Shown here piece by piece: positions 21,580 to 37,034 of a stretch of 64,000 bases of DNA. The notes under the pieces were generated by a model that had not been told where the DNA came from, ran no database searches, and was given only the letters and a program-made list of their open reading frames with translations. Position numbers and translations under genes: made by a program. Where the stretch lies: assembly GCA_946811695.1 (NCBI GenBank), contig OX328131.1, forward strand, positions 8,695,326-8,759,325. Reading direction: 5' to 3'. Source of the DNA: Gonocerus acuteangulatus. Lineage: Eukaryota > Arthropoda > Insecta > Hemiptera > Coreidae. Position 1 is the first letter of the stretch; the number at the start of each line of letters is the position of its first letter.

Positions 21580-24500
21580 CTAATTGGTATCAAGTGATTT
21601 ATTACTCCAATAACTGTCTCTTCTCCGAGTTGGTATTCGGTAGAAATAATGACAAGAACCGTAGCAAGTAGACTGTATAATCACCGATGTACTCAGGTGT
21701 CTAATTGGTATCCAGTGATTTATTATTCCAATAACTGTCTCTTCTCCGAGTTGGTATTCGGTAGAAATAATGACAAGAAACATAGCAAGTAGACTGTATA
21801 ATCACCGATGTGCTCAGGAGTCTAATTGGTATCCAGTGATTTATTACTCCAATAACTGTCTTCTCCGAGTTGGTATTCGGTAGAAATAATGACAAGAAAC
21901 GTAGCAAGTAGACTGTATAATCACCGGTGTGCTCAGGTGTCTAATTGGTATCCAGTGATTTATTACTCCAATAACTGTCTTCTCCGAGTTGGTATTCGGT
22001 AGAAATAATGACAAGAAACGTAGCAAGTAGACTGTATAATCACCGATGTGCTCAGGTGTCTAATTGGTATCCAGTGATTTATTACTCCAATAACTGTCTT
22101 CTCCGAGTTGGTATTCGGTAGAAATAATGACAAGAAACGTAGCAAGTAGACTGTATAATCACCGATGTGCTCAGGTGTCTAATTGGTATCCAGTGATTTA
22201 TTACTCCAATAACTGTCTCTTCTCCGAGTTGGTATTCGGTAGAAATAATGACAAGAACCGTAGCAAGTAGACTGTATAATCACCGATGTGCTCAGGTGTC
22301 TAATTGGTATCCAGTGATTTATTACTCCAATAACTGTCTCTTCTCCTAGTTGGTATTCGGTAGAAATAATGACAAGAACCGTAGCAAGTAGACTGTATAA
22401 TCACCGATGTACTCAGGTGTCTAATTGGTATCCAGTGATTTATTACTCCAATAACTGTCTCTTCTCCGAGTTGGTATTCGGTAGAAATAATGACAAGAAA
22501 CGTAGCAAGTAGACTGTACAATCACCGGTGTGCTCAGGTGTCTAATTGGTATCCAGTGATTTATTACTCCAATAACTGTCTTCTCCGAGTTGGTATTCGG
22601 TAGAAATAATGACAAGAAACGTAGCAAGTAGACTGTATAATCACCGGTGTGCTCAGGTGTCTAATTGGTATCCAGTGATTTATTACTCCAATAACTGTCT
22701 TCTCCGAGTTGGTATTCGGTAGAAATAATGACAAGAAACGTAGCAAGTAGACTGTATAATCACCGGTGTGCTCAGGTGTCTAATTGGTATCCAGTGATTT
22801 ATTACTCCAATAACTGTCTTCTCCGAGTTGGTATTCGGTAGAAATAATGACAAGAAACGTAGCAAGTAGACTGTATAATCACCGGTGTGCTCAGGTGTCT
22901 AATTGGTATCCAGTGATTTATTACTCCAATAACTGTCTTCTCCGAGTTGGTATTCGGTAGAAATAATGACAAGAAACATAGCAAGTAGACTGTATAATCA
23001 CCGGTGTGCTCAGGTGTCTAATTGGTATTCAGTGATTTATTACTCCAATAACTGTCTTCTCCGAGTTGGTATTCGGTAGAAATAATGACAAGAAACATAG
23101 CAAGTAGACTGTATAATCACCGGTGTGCTCAGGTGTCTAATTGGTATCCAGTGATTTATTACTCCAATAACTGTCTTCTCCGAGTTGGTATTCGGTAGAA
23201 ATAATGACAAGAAACGTAGCAAGTAGACTGTATAATCACCGGTGTGCTCAGGTGTCTAATTGGTATCCAGTGATTTATTACTCCAATAACTGTCTTCTCC
23301 GAGTTGGTATTCGGTAGAAATAATGACAAGAACCGTAGCAAGTAGAGTGTATAATCACCGATGTACTCAGGTGTCTAATTGGTATCCAGTGATTTATTAC
23401 TCCAATAACTGTCTTCTCCGAGTTTGTATTCGGTAGAAATAATGACAAGAACCGTAGCAAGTAGACTGTATAATCACCGATGTACTCAGGTGTCTTATTG
23501 GTATCCAGTGATTTATTACTCCAATAACTGTCTCTTCTCCTAGTTGGTATTCGGTAGAAATAATGACAAGAACCGTAGCAAGTAGACTGTATAATCACCG
23601 ATGTACTCAGGTGTCTAATTGGTATCCAGTGATTTATTACTCCAATAACTGTCTCTTCTCCGAGTTATTATTCGGTAGAAATAATGACAAGAAACGTAGC
23701 AAGTAGACTGTATAATCACCGATGTGCTCAGGTGTCTAATTGGTATCCAGTGATTTATTACTCCAATAACTGTCTTCTCCGAGTTGGTATTCGGTAGAAA
23801 TAATGACAAGAAACGTAGCAAGTAGACTGTATAATCACCGGTGTGCTCAGGTGTCTAATTGGTATCCAGTGATTTATTACTCCAATAACTGTCTTCTCCG
23901 AGTTGGTATTCGGTAGAAATAATGACAAGAAACGTAGCAAGTAGACTGTGTAATCACCGGTGTGCTCAGGTGTCTAATTGGTATCCAGTGATTTATTACT
24001 CCAATAACTGTCTTCTCCGAGTTGGTATTCGGTAGAAATAATGACAAGAAACGTAGCAAGTAGACTGTATAATCACCGGTGTGCTCAGGTGTCTAATTGG
24101 TATCCAGTGATTTATTACTCCAATAACTGTCTTCTCCGAGTTGGTATTCGGTAGAAATAATGACAAGAAACGTAGCAAGTAGACTGTATAATCACCGGTG
24201 TGCTCAGGTGTCTAATTGGTATCCAGTGATTTATTACTCCAATAACTGTCTTCTCCGAGTTGGTATTCGGTAGAAATAATGACAAGAAACGTAGCAAGTA
24301 GACTGTATAATCACCGGTGTGCTCAGGTGTCTAATTGGTATCCAGTGATTTATTACTCCAATAACTGTCTTCTCCGAGTTGGTATTCGGTAGAAATAATG
24401 ACAAGAAACATAGCAAGTAGACTGTATAATCACCGGTGTGCTCAGGTGTCTAATTGGTATCCAGTGATTTATTACTCCAATAACTGTCTTCTCCGAGTTG

Positions 24501-27500
24501 GTATTCGGTAGAAATAATGACAAGAAACATAGCAAGTAGACTGTATAATCACCGGTGTGCTCAGGTGTCTAATTGGTATCCAGTGATTTATTACTCCAAT
24601 AACTGTCTTCTCCGAGTTGGTATTCGGTAGAAATAATGACAAGAAACGTAGCAAGTAGACTGTATAATCACCGGTGTGCTCAGGTGTCTAATTGGTATCC
24701 AGTGATTTATTACTCCAATAACTGTCTTCTCCGAGTTGGTATTCGGTAGAAATAATGACAAGAACCGTAGCAAGTAGACTGTATAATCACCGATGTACTC
24801 AGGTGTCTAATTGGTATCCAGTGATTTATTACTCCAATAACTGTCTTCTCCGAGTTTGTATTCGGTAGAAATAATGACAAGAACCGTAGCAAGTAGACTG
24901 TATAATCACCGATGTACTCAGGTGTCTAATTGGTATCCAGTGATTCATTACTGCAATAACTGTCTTCTCCGAGTTGGTATTCGGTAGAAATAATGACAGG
25001 AACCGTAGCAAGTAGACTGTATAATCACCGATGTACTCAGGTGTCTAATTGGTATCCAGTGATTTATTACTCCAATAACTGTCTTCTCCGAGTTGGTATT
25101 CGGTAGAAATAATGACAAGAACCGTAGCAAGTAGACTGTATAATCACCGATGTACTCAGGTGTCTAATTGGTATCCAGTGATTTATTACTCCAATAACTG
25201 TCTTCTCCGAGTTGGTATTCGGTAGAAATAATGACAAGAAACGTAGCAAGTAGACTGTATAATCACCGATGTGCTCAGGTGTCTAATTGGTATCCAGTGA
25301 TTTATTACTCCAATAACTGTCTCTTCTCCTAGTTGGTATTCGGTAGAAATAATGACAAGAACCGTAGCAAGTAGACTGTATAATCACCGATGTACTCAGG
25401 TGTCTAATTGGTATCCAGTGATTTATTACTCCAATAACTGTCTCTTCTCCGAGTTGGTATTCGGTAGAAATAATGACAAGAAACGTAGCAAGTAGACTGT
25501 ATAATCACCGATGTACTCAGGTGTCTAATTGGTATCCAGTGATTTATTACTCCAATAACTGTCTTCTCCGAGTTGGTATTCGGTAGAAATAATGACAAGA
25601 ACCGTAGCAAGTAGACTGTATAATCACCGATGTACTCAGGTGTCTAATTGGTATCCAGTGATTTATTACTCCAATAACTGTCTTCTCCGAGTTTGTATTC
25701 GGTAGAAATAATGACAAGAACCGTAGCAAGTAGACTGTATAATCACCGATGTACTCAGGTGTCTAATTGGTATCCAGTGATTTATTACTCCAATAACTGT
25801 CTCTTCTCCTAGTTGGTATTCGGTAGAAATAATGACAAGAACCGTAGCAAGTAGACTGTATAATCACCGATGTACTCAGGTGTCTAATTGGTATCCAGTG
25901 ATTTATTACTCCAATAACTGTCTTCTCCGAGTTGGTATTCGGTAGAAATAATGACAAGAACCGTAGCAAGTAGACTGTATAATCACCGATGTACTCAGGT
26001 GTCTAATTGGTATCCAGTGATTTATTACTCCAATAACTGTCTCTTCTCCTAGTTGGTATTCGGTAGAAATAATGACAAGAACCGTAGCAAGTAGACTGTA
26101 TAATCACCGATGTACTCAGGTGTCTAATTGGTATCCAGTGATTTATTACTCCAATAACTGTCTCTTCTCCGAGTTGGTATTCGGTAGAAATAATGACAAG
26201 AAACGTAGCAAGTAGACTGTATAATCACCGGTGAGCTCAGGTGTCTAATTGGTATCCAGTGATTTATTACTCCAATAACTGTCTTCTCCGAGTTGGTATT
26301 CGGTAGAAATAATGACAAGAAACGTAGCAAGTAGACTGTATAATCACCGGTGTGCTCAGGTGTCTAATTGGTATCCAGTGATTTATTACTCCAATAACTG
26401 TCTTCTCCGAGTTGGTATTCGGTAGAAATAATGACAAGAAACGTAGCAAGTAGACTGTATAATCACCGGTGTGCTCAGGTGTCTAATTGGCATCCAGTGA
26501 TTTATTACTCCTATAACTGTCTTCTCCGAGTTGGTATTCGGTAGAAATAATGACAAGAAACGTAGCAAGTAGACTGTATAATCACCGGTGTGCTCAGGTG
26601 TCTAATTGGTATCCAGTGATTTATTACTCCAATAACTGTCTTCTCCGAGTTGGTATTCGGTAGAAATAATGACAAGAAACGTAGCAAGTAGACTGTATAA
26701 TCACCGGTGTGCTCAGGTGTCTAATTGGTATCCAGTGATTTATTACTCCAATAACTGTCTTCTCCGAGTTGGTATTCGGTAGAAATAATGACAAGAAACG
26801 TAGCAAGTAGACTGTATAATCACCGGTGTGCTCAGGTGTCTAATTGGTATCCAGTGATTTATTACTCCAATAACGGTCTTCTCCGAGTTGGTATTCGGTA
26901 GAAATAATGACAAGAAACGTAGCAAGTAGACTGTATAATCACCGGTGTGCTCAGGTGTCTAATTGGTATCCAGTGATTTATTACTCCAATAACTGTCTCT
27001 TCTCCTAGTTGGTATTCGGTAGAAATAATGACAAGAACCGTAGCAAGTAGACTGTATAATCACCGATGTGCTCAGGTGTCTAATTGGTATCCAGTGATTT
27101 ATTACTCCAATAACTGTCTCTTCTCCTAGTTGGTATTCGGTAGAAATAATGACAAGAACCGTAGCAAGTAGACTGTATAATCACCGATGTGCTCAGGTGT
27201 CTAATTGGTATCAAGTGATTTATTACTCCAATAACTGTCTCTTCTCCGAGTTGGTATTCGGTAGAAATAATGACAAGAACCGTAGCAAGTAGACTGTATA
27301 ATCACTGATGTACTCAGGTGTCTAATTGGTATCCAGTGATTTATTACTCCAATAACTGTCTCTTCTCCGAGTTTGTATTCGGTAGAAATAATGACAAGAA
27401 ACGTAGCAAGTAGACTGTATAATCACCGAAATGCTCAGGTGTCTAATTGGTATCCAGTGATTTATTACTCCAATAACTGGCTCTTCTCCAAGTCGGTATT

Positions 27501-27684
27501 CGGTAGAAATAATGACAAGAAACGTAGCAAGTAGACTGTATAATCACCGATGTGCTCAGGTGCCTAATTGGTATCCAGTGATTTATTACTCCAATAACTG
27601 TCTCTTCTCCTAGTTGGTATTCGGTAGAAATAATGACAAGAACCGTAGCAAGTAGACTGTATAATCACCGATGTGCTCAGGTGT
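21580..27684. repeat. superunit A, copy A1 (6105 bp)
   Basis: The marker ccgaaatgctc at 21323 recurs at 27428, 6105 bp away. Dozens of other variant positions keep the same offset (for example caccggtgagctc near 20125 and 26230). Relative to A0 it has one extra 119-bp unit near 24350. Confidence 0.9.
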
Positions 27685-30600
27685 CTAATTGGTATCAAGT
27701 GATTTATTACTCCAATAACTGTCTCTTCTCCGAGTTGGTATTCGGTAGAAATAATGACAAGAACCGTAGCAAGTAGACTGTATAATCACCGATGTACTCA
27801 CGTGTCTAATTGGTATCCAGTGATTTATTATTCCAATAACTGTCTCTTCTCCGAGTTGGTATTCGGTAGAAATAATGACAAGAAACATAGCAAGTAGACT
27901 GTATAATCACCGATGTGCTCAGGAGTCTAATTGGTATCCAGTGATTTATTACTCCAATAACTGTCTTCTCCGAGTTGGTATTCGGTAGAAATAATGACAA
28001 GAAACGTAGCAAGTAGACTGTATAATCACCGGTGTGCTCAGGTGTCTAATTGGTATCCAGTGATTTATTACTCCAATAACTGTCTTCTCCGAGTTGGTAT
28101 TCGGTAGAAATAATGACAAGAAACGTAGCAAGTAGACTGTATAATCACCGATGTGCTCAGGTGTCTAATTGGTATCCAGTGATTTATTACTCCAATAACT
28201 GTCTTCTCCGAGTTGGTATTCGGTAGAAATAATGACAAGAAACGTAGCAAGTAGACTGTATAATCACCGATGTGCTCAGGTGTCTAATTGGTATCCAGTG
28301 ATTTATTACTCCAATAACTGTCTCTTCTCCGAGTTGGTATTCGGTAGAAATAATGACAAGAACCGTAGCAAGTAGACTGTATAATCACCGATGTGCTCAG
28401 GTGTCTAATTGGTATCCAGTGATTTATTACTCCAATAACTGTCTCTTCTCCTAGTTGGTATTCGGTAGAAATAATGACAAGAACCGTAGCAAGTAGACTG
28501 TATAATCACCGATGTACTCAGGTGTCTAATTGGTATCCAGTGATTTATTACTCCAATAACTGTCTCTTCTCCGAGTTGGTATTCGGTAGAAATAATGACA
28601 AGAAACGTAGCAAGTAGACTGTACAATCACCGGTGTGCTCAGGTGTCTAATTGGTATCCAGTGATTTATTACTCCAATAACTGTCTTCTCCGAGTTGGTA
28701 TTCGGTAGAAATAATGACAAGAAACGTAGCAAGTAGACTGTATAATCACCGGTGTGCTCAGGTGTCTAATTGGTATCCAGTGATTTATTACTCCAATAAC
28801 TGTCTTCTCCGAGTTGGTATTCGGTAGAAATAATGACAAGAAACGTAGCAAGTAGACTGTATAATCACCGGTGTGCTCAGGTGTCTAATTGGTATCCAGT
28901 GATTTATTACTCCAATAACTGTCTTCTCCGAGTTGGTATTCGGTAGAAATAATGACAAGAAACGTAGCAAGTAGACTGTATAATCACCGGTGTGCTCAGG
29001 TGTCTAATTGGTATCCAGTGATTTATTACTCCAATAACTGTCTTCTCCGAGTTGGTATTCGGTAGAAATAATGACAAGAAACATAGCAAGTAGACTGTAT
29101 AATCACCGGTGTGCTCAGGTGTCTAATTGGTATTCAGTGATTTATTACTCCAATAACTGTCTTCTCCGAGTTGGTATTCGGTAGAAATAATGACAAGAAA
29201 CATAGCAAGTAGACTGTATAATCACCGGTGTGCTCAGGTGTCTAATTGGTATCCAGTGATTTATTACTCCAATAACTGTCTTCTCCGAGTTGGTATTCGG
29301 TAGAAATAATGACAAGAAACGTAGCAAGTAGACTGTATAATCACCGGTGTGCTCAGGTGTCTAATTGGTATCCAGTGATTTATTACTCCAATAACTGTCT
29401 TCTCCGAGTTGGTATTCGGTAGAAATAATGACAAGAACCGTAGCAAGTAGAGTGTATAATCACCGATGTACTCAGGTGTCTAATTGGTATCCAGTGATTT
29501 ATTACTCCAATAACTGTCTTCTCCGAGTTTGTATTCGGTAGAAATAATGACAAGAACCGTAGCAAGTAGACTGTATAATCACCGATGTACTCAGGTGTCT
29601 TATTGGTATCCAGTGATTTATTACTCCAATAACTGTCTCTTCTCCTAGTTGGTATTCGGTAGAAATAATGACAAGAACCGTAGCAAGTAGACTGTATAAT
29701 CACCGATGTGCTCAGGTGTCTAATTGGTATCCAGTGATTTATTACTCCAATAACTGTCTTCTCCGAGTTGGTATTCGGTAGAAATAATGACAAGAAACGT
29801 AGCAAGTAGACTGTATAATCACCGGTGTGCTCAGGTGTCTAATTGGTATCCAGTGATTTATTACTCCAATAACTGTCTTCTCCGAGTTGGTATTCGGTAG
29901 AAATAATGACAAGAAACGTAGCAAGTAGACTGTGTAATCACCGGTGTGCTCAGGTGTCTAATTGGTATCCAGTGATTTATTACTCCAATAACTGTCTTCT
30001 CCGAGTTGGTATTCGGTAGAAATAATGACAAGAAACGTAGCAAGTAGACTGTATAATCACCGGTGTGCTCAGGTGTCTAATTGGTATCCAGTGATTTATT
30101 ACTCCAATAACTGTCTTCTCCGAGTTGGTATTCGGTAGAAATAATGACAAGAAACGTAGCAAGTAGACTGTATAATCACCGGTGTGCTCAGGTGTCTAAT
30201 TGGTATCCAGTGATTTATTACTCCAATAACTGTCTTCTCCGAGTTGGTATTCGGTAGAAATAATGACAAGAAACGTAGCAAGTAGACTGTATAATCACCG
30301 GTGTGCTCAGGTGTCTAATTGGTATCCAGTGATTTATTACTCCAATAACTGTCTTCTCCGAGTTGGTATTCGGTAGAAATAATGACAAGAAACATAGCAA
30401 GTAGACTGTATAATCACCGGTGTGCTCAGGTGTCTAATTGGTATCCAGTGATTTATTACTCCAATAACTGTCTTCTCCGAGTTGGTATTCGGTAGAAATA
30501 ATGACAAGAAACATAGCAAGTAGACTGTATAATCACCGGTGTGCTCAGGTGTCTAATTGGTATCCAGTGATTTATTACTCCAATAACTGTCTTCTCCGAG

Positions 30601-33600
30601 TTGGTATTCGGTAGAAATAATGACAAGAAACGTAGCAAGTAGACTGTATAATCACCGGTGTGCTCAGGTGTCTAATTGGTATCCAGTGATTTATTACTCC
30701 AATAACTGTCTTCTCCGAGTTGGTATTCGGTAGAAATAATGACAAGAACCGTAGCAAGTAGACTGTATAATCACCGATGTACTCAGGTGTCTAATTGGTA
30801 TCCAGTGATTTATTACTCCAATAACTGTCTTCTCCGAGTTTGTATTCGGTAGAAATAATGACAAGAACCGTAGCAAGTAGACTGTATAATCACCGATGTA
30901 CTCAGGTGTCTAATTGGTATCCAGTGATTCATTACTGCAATAACTGTCTTCTCCGAGTTGGTATTCGGTAGAAATAATGACAGGAACCGTAGCAAGTAGA
31001 CTGTATAATCACCGATGTACTCAGGTGTCTAATTGGTATCCAGTGATTTATTACTCCAATAACTGTCTTCTCCGAGTTGGTATTCGGTAGAAATAATGAC
31101 AAGAACCGTAGCAAGTAGACTGTATAATCACCGATGTACTCAGGTGTCTAATTGGTATCCAGTGATTTATTACTCCAATAACTGTCTTCTCCGAGTTGGT
31201 ATTCGGTAGAAATAATGACAAGAAACGTAGCAAGTAGACTGTATAATCACCGATGTGCTCAGGTGTCTAATTGGTATCCAGTGATTTATTACTCCAATAA
31301 CTGTCTTTTCTCCTAGTTGGTATTCGGTAGAAATAATGACAAGAACCGTAGCAAGTAGACTGTATAATCACCGATGTACTCAGGTGTCTAATTGGTATCC
31401 AGTGATTTATTACTCCAATAACTGTCTCTTCTCCGAGTTGGTATTCGGTAGAAATAATGACAAGAAACGTAGCAAGTAGACTGTATAATCACCGATGTAC
31501 TCAGGTGTCTAATTGGTATCCAGTGATTTATTACTCCAATAACTGTCTTCTCCGAGTTGGTATTCGGTAGAAATAATGACAAGAACCGTAGCAAGTAGAC
31601 TGTATAATCACCGATGTACTCAGGTGTCTAATTGGTATCCAGTGATTTATTACTCCAATAACTGTCTTCTCCGAGTTTGTATTCGGTAGAAATAATGACA
31701 AGAACCGTAGCAAGTAGACTGTATAATCACCGATGTACTCAGGTGTCTAATTGGTATCCAGTGATTTATTACTCCAATAACTGTCTCTTCTCCTAGTTGG
31801 TATTCGGTAGAAATAATGACAAGAACCGTAGCAAGTAGACTGTATAATCACCGATGTACTCAGGTGTCTAATTGGTATCCAGTGATTTATTACTCCAATA
31901 ACTGTCTTCTCCGAGTTGGTATTCGGTAGAAATAATGACAAGAACCGTAGCAAGTAGACTGTATAATCACCGATGTACTCAGGTGTCTAATTGGTATCCA
32001 GTGATTTATTACTCCAATAACTGTCTCTTCTCCTAGTTGGTATTCGGTAGAAATAATGACAAGAACCGTAGCAAGTAGACTGTATAATCACCGATGTACT
32101 CAGGTGTCTAATTGGTATCCAGTGATTTATTACTCCAATAACTGTCTCTTCTCCGAGTTGGTATTCGGTAGAAATAATGACAAGAAACGTAGCAAGTAGA
32201 CTGTATAATCACCGGTGAGCTCAGGTGTCTAATTGGTATCCAGTGATTTATTACTCCAATAACTGTCTTCTCCGAGTTGGTATTCGGTAGAAATAATGAC
32301 AAGAAACGTAGCAAGTAGACTGTATAATCACCGGTGTGCTCAGGTGTCTAATTGGTATCCAGTGATTTATTACTCCAATAACTGTCTTCTCCGAGTTGGT
32401 ATTCGGTAGAAATAATGACAAGAAACGTAGCAAGTAGACTGTATAATCACCGGTGTGCTCAGGTGTCTAATTGGTATCCAGTGATTTATTACTCCTATAA
32501 CTGTCTTCTCCGAGTTGGTATTCGGTAGAAATAATGACAAGAAACGTAGCAAGTAGACTGTATAATCACCGGTGTGCTCAGGTGTCTAATTGGTATCCAG
32601 TGATTTATTACTCCAATAACTGTCTTCTCCGAGTTGGTATTCGGTAGAAATAATGACAAGAAACGTAGCAAGTAGACTGTATAATCACCGGTGTGCTCAG
32701 GTGTCTAATTGGTATCCAGTGATTTATTACTCCAATAACTGTCTTCTCCGAGTTGGTATTCGGTAGAAATAATGACAAGAAACGTAGCAAGTAGACTGTA
32801 TAATCACCGGTGTGCTCAGGTGTCTAATTGGTATCCAGTGATTTATTACTCCAATAACTGTCTTCTCCGAGTTGGTATTCGGTAGAAATAATGACAAGAA
32901 ACGTAGCAAGTAGACTGTATAATCACCGGTGTGCTCAGGTGTCTAATTGGTATCCAGTGATTTATTACTCCAATAACTGTCTCTTCTCCTAGTTGGTATT
33001 CGGTAGAAATAATGACAAGAACCGTAGCAAGTAGACTGTATAATCACCGATGTGCTCAGGTGTCTAATTGGTATCCAGTGATTTATTACTCCAATAACTG
33101 TCTCTTCTTCTAGTTGGTATTCGGTAGAAATAATGACAAGAACCGTAGCAAGTAGACTGTATAATCACCGATGTGCTCAGGTGTCTAATTGGTATCAAGT
33201 GATTTATTACTCCAATAACTGTCTCTTCTCCGAGTTGGTATTCGGTAGAAATAATGACAAGAACCGTAGCAAGTAGACTGTATAATCACTGATGTACTCA
33301 GGTGTCTAATTGGTATCCAGTGATTTATTACTCCAATAACTGTCTCTTCTCCGAGTTTGTATTCGGTAGAAATAATGACAAGAAACGTAGCAAGTAGACT
33401 GTATAATCACCGAAATGCTCAGGTGTCTAATTGGTATCCAGTGATTTATTACTCCAATAACTGGCTCTTCTCCAAGTCGGTATTTGGTAGAAATAATGAC
33501 AAGAAACGTAGCAAGTAGACTGTATAATCACCGATGTGCTCAGGTGCCTAATTGGTATCCAGTGATTTATTACTCCAATAACTGTCTCTTCTCCTAGTTG

Positions 33601-33668
33601 GTATTCGGTAGAAATAATGACAAGAACCGTAGCAAGTAGACTGTATAATCACCGATGTGCTCAGGTGT
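27685..33668. repeat. superunit A, copy A2 (5984 bp)
   Basis: It is nearly identical to A1 but 121 bp shorter: the unit with the rare gagttattattcgg variant (near 23660 in A1, 16720 in A0) is missing around 29700. The offset falls from 6105 to 5984 at that point. Confidence 0.9.
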
Positions 33669-36600
33669 CTAATTGGTATCAAGTGATTTATTACTCCAAT
33701 AACTGTCTCTTCTCCGAGTTGGTATTCGGTAGAAATAATGACAAGAACCGTAGCAAGTAGACTGTATAATCACCGATGTACTCAGGTGTCTAATTGGTAT
33801 CCAGTGATTTATTATTCCAATAACTGTCTCTTCTCCGAGTTGGTATTCGGTAGAAATAATGACAAGAAACATAGCAAGTAGACTGAATAATCACCGATGT
33901 GCTCAGGAGTCTAATTGGTATCCAGTGATTTATTACTCCAATAACTGTCTTCTCCGAGTTGGTATTCGGTAGAAATAATGACAAGAAACGTAGCAAGTAG
34001 ACTGTATAATCACCGGTGTGCTCAGGTGTCTAATTGGTATCCAGTGATTTATTACTCCAATAACTGTCTCTTCTCCGAGTTTGTATTCGGTAGAAATAAT
34101 GACAAGAAACGTAGCAAGTAGACTGTATAATCACCGAAATGCTCAGGTGTCTAATTGGTATCCAGTGATTTATTACTCCAATAACTGGCTCTTCTCCAAG
34201 TCGGTATTTGGTAGAAATAATGACAAGAAACGTAGCAAGTAGACTGTATAATCACCGATGTGCTCAGGTGCCTAATTGGTATCCAGTGATTTATTACTCC
34301 AATAACTGTCTCTTCTCCTAGTTGGTATTCGGTAGAAATAATGACAAGAACCGTAGCAAGTAGACTGTATAATCACCGATGTGCTCAGGTGTCTAATTGG
34401 TATCAAGTGATTTATTACTCCAATAACTGTCTCTTCTCCGAGTTGGTATTCGGTAGAAATAATGACAAGAACCGTAGCAAGTAGACTGTATAATCACCGA
34501 TGTACTCAGGTGTCTAATTGGTATCCAGTGATTTATTATTCCAATAACTGTCTCTTCTCCGAGTTGGTATTCGGTAGAAATAATGACAAGAAACATAGCA
34601 AGTAGACTGAATAATCACCGATGTGCTCAGGAGTCTAATTGGTATCCAGTGATTTATTACTCCAATAACTGTCTTCTCCGAGTTGGTATTCGGTAGAAAT
34701 AATGACAAGAAACGTAGCAAGTAGACTGTATAATCACCGGTGTGCTCAGGTGTCTAATTGGTATCCAGTGATTTATTACTCCAATAACTGTCTTCTCCGA
34801 GTTGGTATTCGGTAGAAATAATGACAAGAAACATAGCAAGTAGACTGTATAATCACCGGTGTGCTCAGGTGTCTAATTGGTATCCAGTGATTTATTACTC
34901 CAATAACTGTCTTCTCCGAGTTGGTATTCGGTAGAAATAATGACAAGAAACGTAGCAAGTAGACTGTATAATCACCGGTGTGCTCAGGTGTCTAATTGGT
35001 ATCCAGTGATTTATTACTCCAATAACTGTCTTCTCCGAGTTGGTATTCGGTAGAAATAATGACAAGAAACGTAGCAAGTAGACTGTATAATCACCGGTGT
35101 GCTCAGGTGTCTAATTGGTATCCAGTGATTTATTACTCCAATAACTGTCTTCTCCGAGTTGGTATTCGGTAGAAATAATGACAAGCAACGTAGCAAGTAG
35201 ACTGTATAATCACCGGTGTGCTCAGGTGTCTAATTGGTATCCAGTGATTTATTACTCCAATAACTGTCTTCTCCGAGTTGGTATTCGGTAGAAATAATGA
35301 CAAGAAACGTAGCAAGTAGACTGTATAATCACCGGTGTGCTCAGGTGTCTAATTGGTATCCAGTGATTTATTACTCCAATAACTGTCTCTTCTCCTAGTT
35401 GGTATTCGGTAGAAATAATGACAAGAACCGTAGCAAGTAGACTGTATAATCACCGATGTGCTCAGGTGTCTAATTGGTATCCAGTGATTTATTACTCCAA
35501 TAACTGTCTCTTCTCCTAGTTGGTATTCGGTAGAAATAATGACAAGAACCGTAGCAAGTAGACTGTATAATCACCGATGTGCTCAGGTGTCTAATTGGTA
35601 TCAAGTGATTTATTACTCCAATAACTGTCTCTTCTCCGAGTTGGTATTCGGTAGAAATAATGACAAGAACCGTAGCAAGTAGACTGTATAATCACTGATG
35701 TACTCAGGTGTCTAATTGGTATCCAGTGATTTATTACTCCAATAACTGTCTCTTCTCCGAGTTTGTATTCGGTAGAAATAATGACAAGAAACGTAGCAAG
35801 TAGACTGTATAATCACCGAAATGCTCAGGTGTCTAATTGGTATCCAGTGATTTATTACTCCAATAACTGGCTCTTCTCCAAGTCGGTATTTGGTAGAAAT
35901 AATGACAAGAAACGTAGCAAGTAGACTGTATAATCACCGATGTGCTCAGGTGCCTAATTGGTATCCAGTGATTTATTACTCCAATAACTGTCTCTTCTCC
36001 TAGTTGGTATTCGGTAGAAATAATGACAAGAACCGTAGCAAGTAGACTGTATAATCACCGATGTGCTCAGGTGTCTAATTGGTATCAAGTGATTTATTAC
36101 TCCAATAACTGTCTCTTCTCCGAGTTGGTATTCGGTAGAAATAATGACAAGAACCGTAGCAAGTAGACTGTATAATCACCGATGTACTCAGGTGTCTAAT
36201 TGGTATCCAGTGATTTATTATTCCAATAACTGTCTCTTCTCCGAGTTGGTATTCGGTAGAAATAACGACAAGAAACATAGCAAGTAGACTGTATAATCAC
36301 CGGTGTGCTCAGGTGTCTAATTGGTATCCAGTGATTTATTACTCCAATAACTGTCTTCTCCGAGTTGGTATTCGGTAGAAATAATGACAAGAAACGTAGC
36401 AAGTAGACTGTATAATCACCGGTGTGCTCAGGTGTCTAATTGGTATCCAGTGATTTATTACTCCAATAACTGTCTTCTCCGAGTTGGTATTCGGTAGAAA
36501 TAATGACAAGAACCGTAGCAAGTAGACTGTATAATCACCGATGTACTCAGGTGTCTAATTGGTATCCAGTGATTTATTACTCCAATAACTGTCTTCTCCG

Positions 36601-37034
36601 AGTTTGTATTCGGTAGAAATAATGACAAGAACCGTAGCAAGTAGACTGTATAATCACCGATGTACTCAGGTGTCTTATTGGTATCCAGTGATTTATTACT
36701 CCAATAACTGTCTTCTCCGAGTTGGTATTCGGTAGAAATAATGACAAGAACCGTAGCAAGTAGACTGTATAATCACCGATGTACTCAGGTGTCTAATTGG
36801 TATCCAGTGATTTATTACTCCAATAACTGTCTCTTCTCCTAGTTGGTATTCGGTAGAAATAATGACAAGAACCGTAGCAAGTAGACTGTATAATCACCGA
36901 TGTGCTCAGGTGCCTAATTGGTATCCAGTGATTTATTACTCCAATAACTGTCTCTTCTCCTAGTTGGTATTCGGTAGAAATAATGACAAGAACCGTAGCA
37001 AGTAGACTGTATAATCACCGATGTGCTCAGGTGT
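33669..37034. repeat. transition from superunit A to B, with a 724-bp duplication
   Basis: The block at 33669 is repeated at 34393 (offset 724 = one 119 plus five 121-bp units). From 34393 the pattern continues to 37034 and is then repeated at an offset of 2642 bp. Confidence 0.8.
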
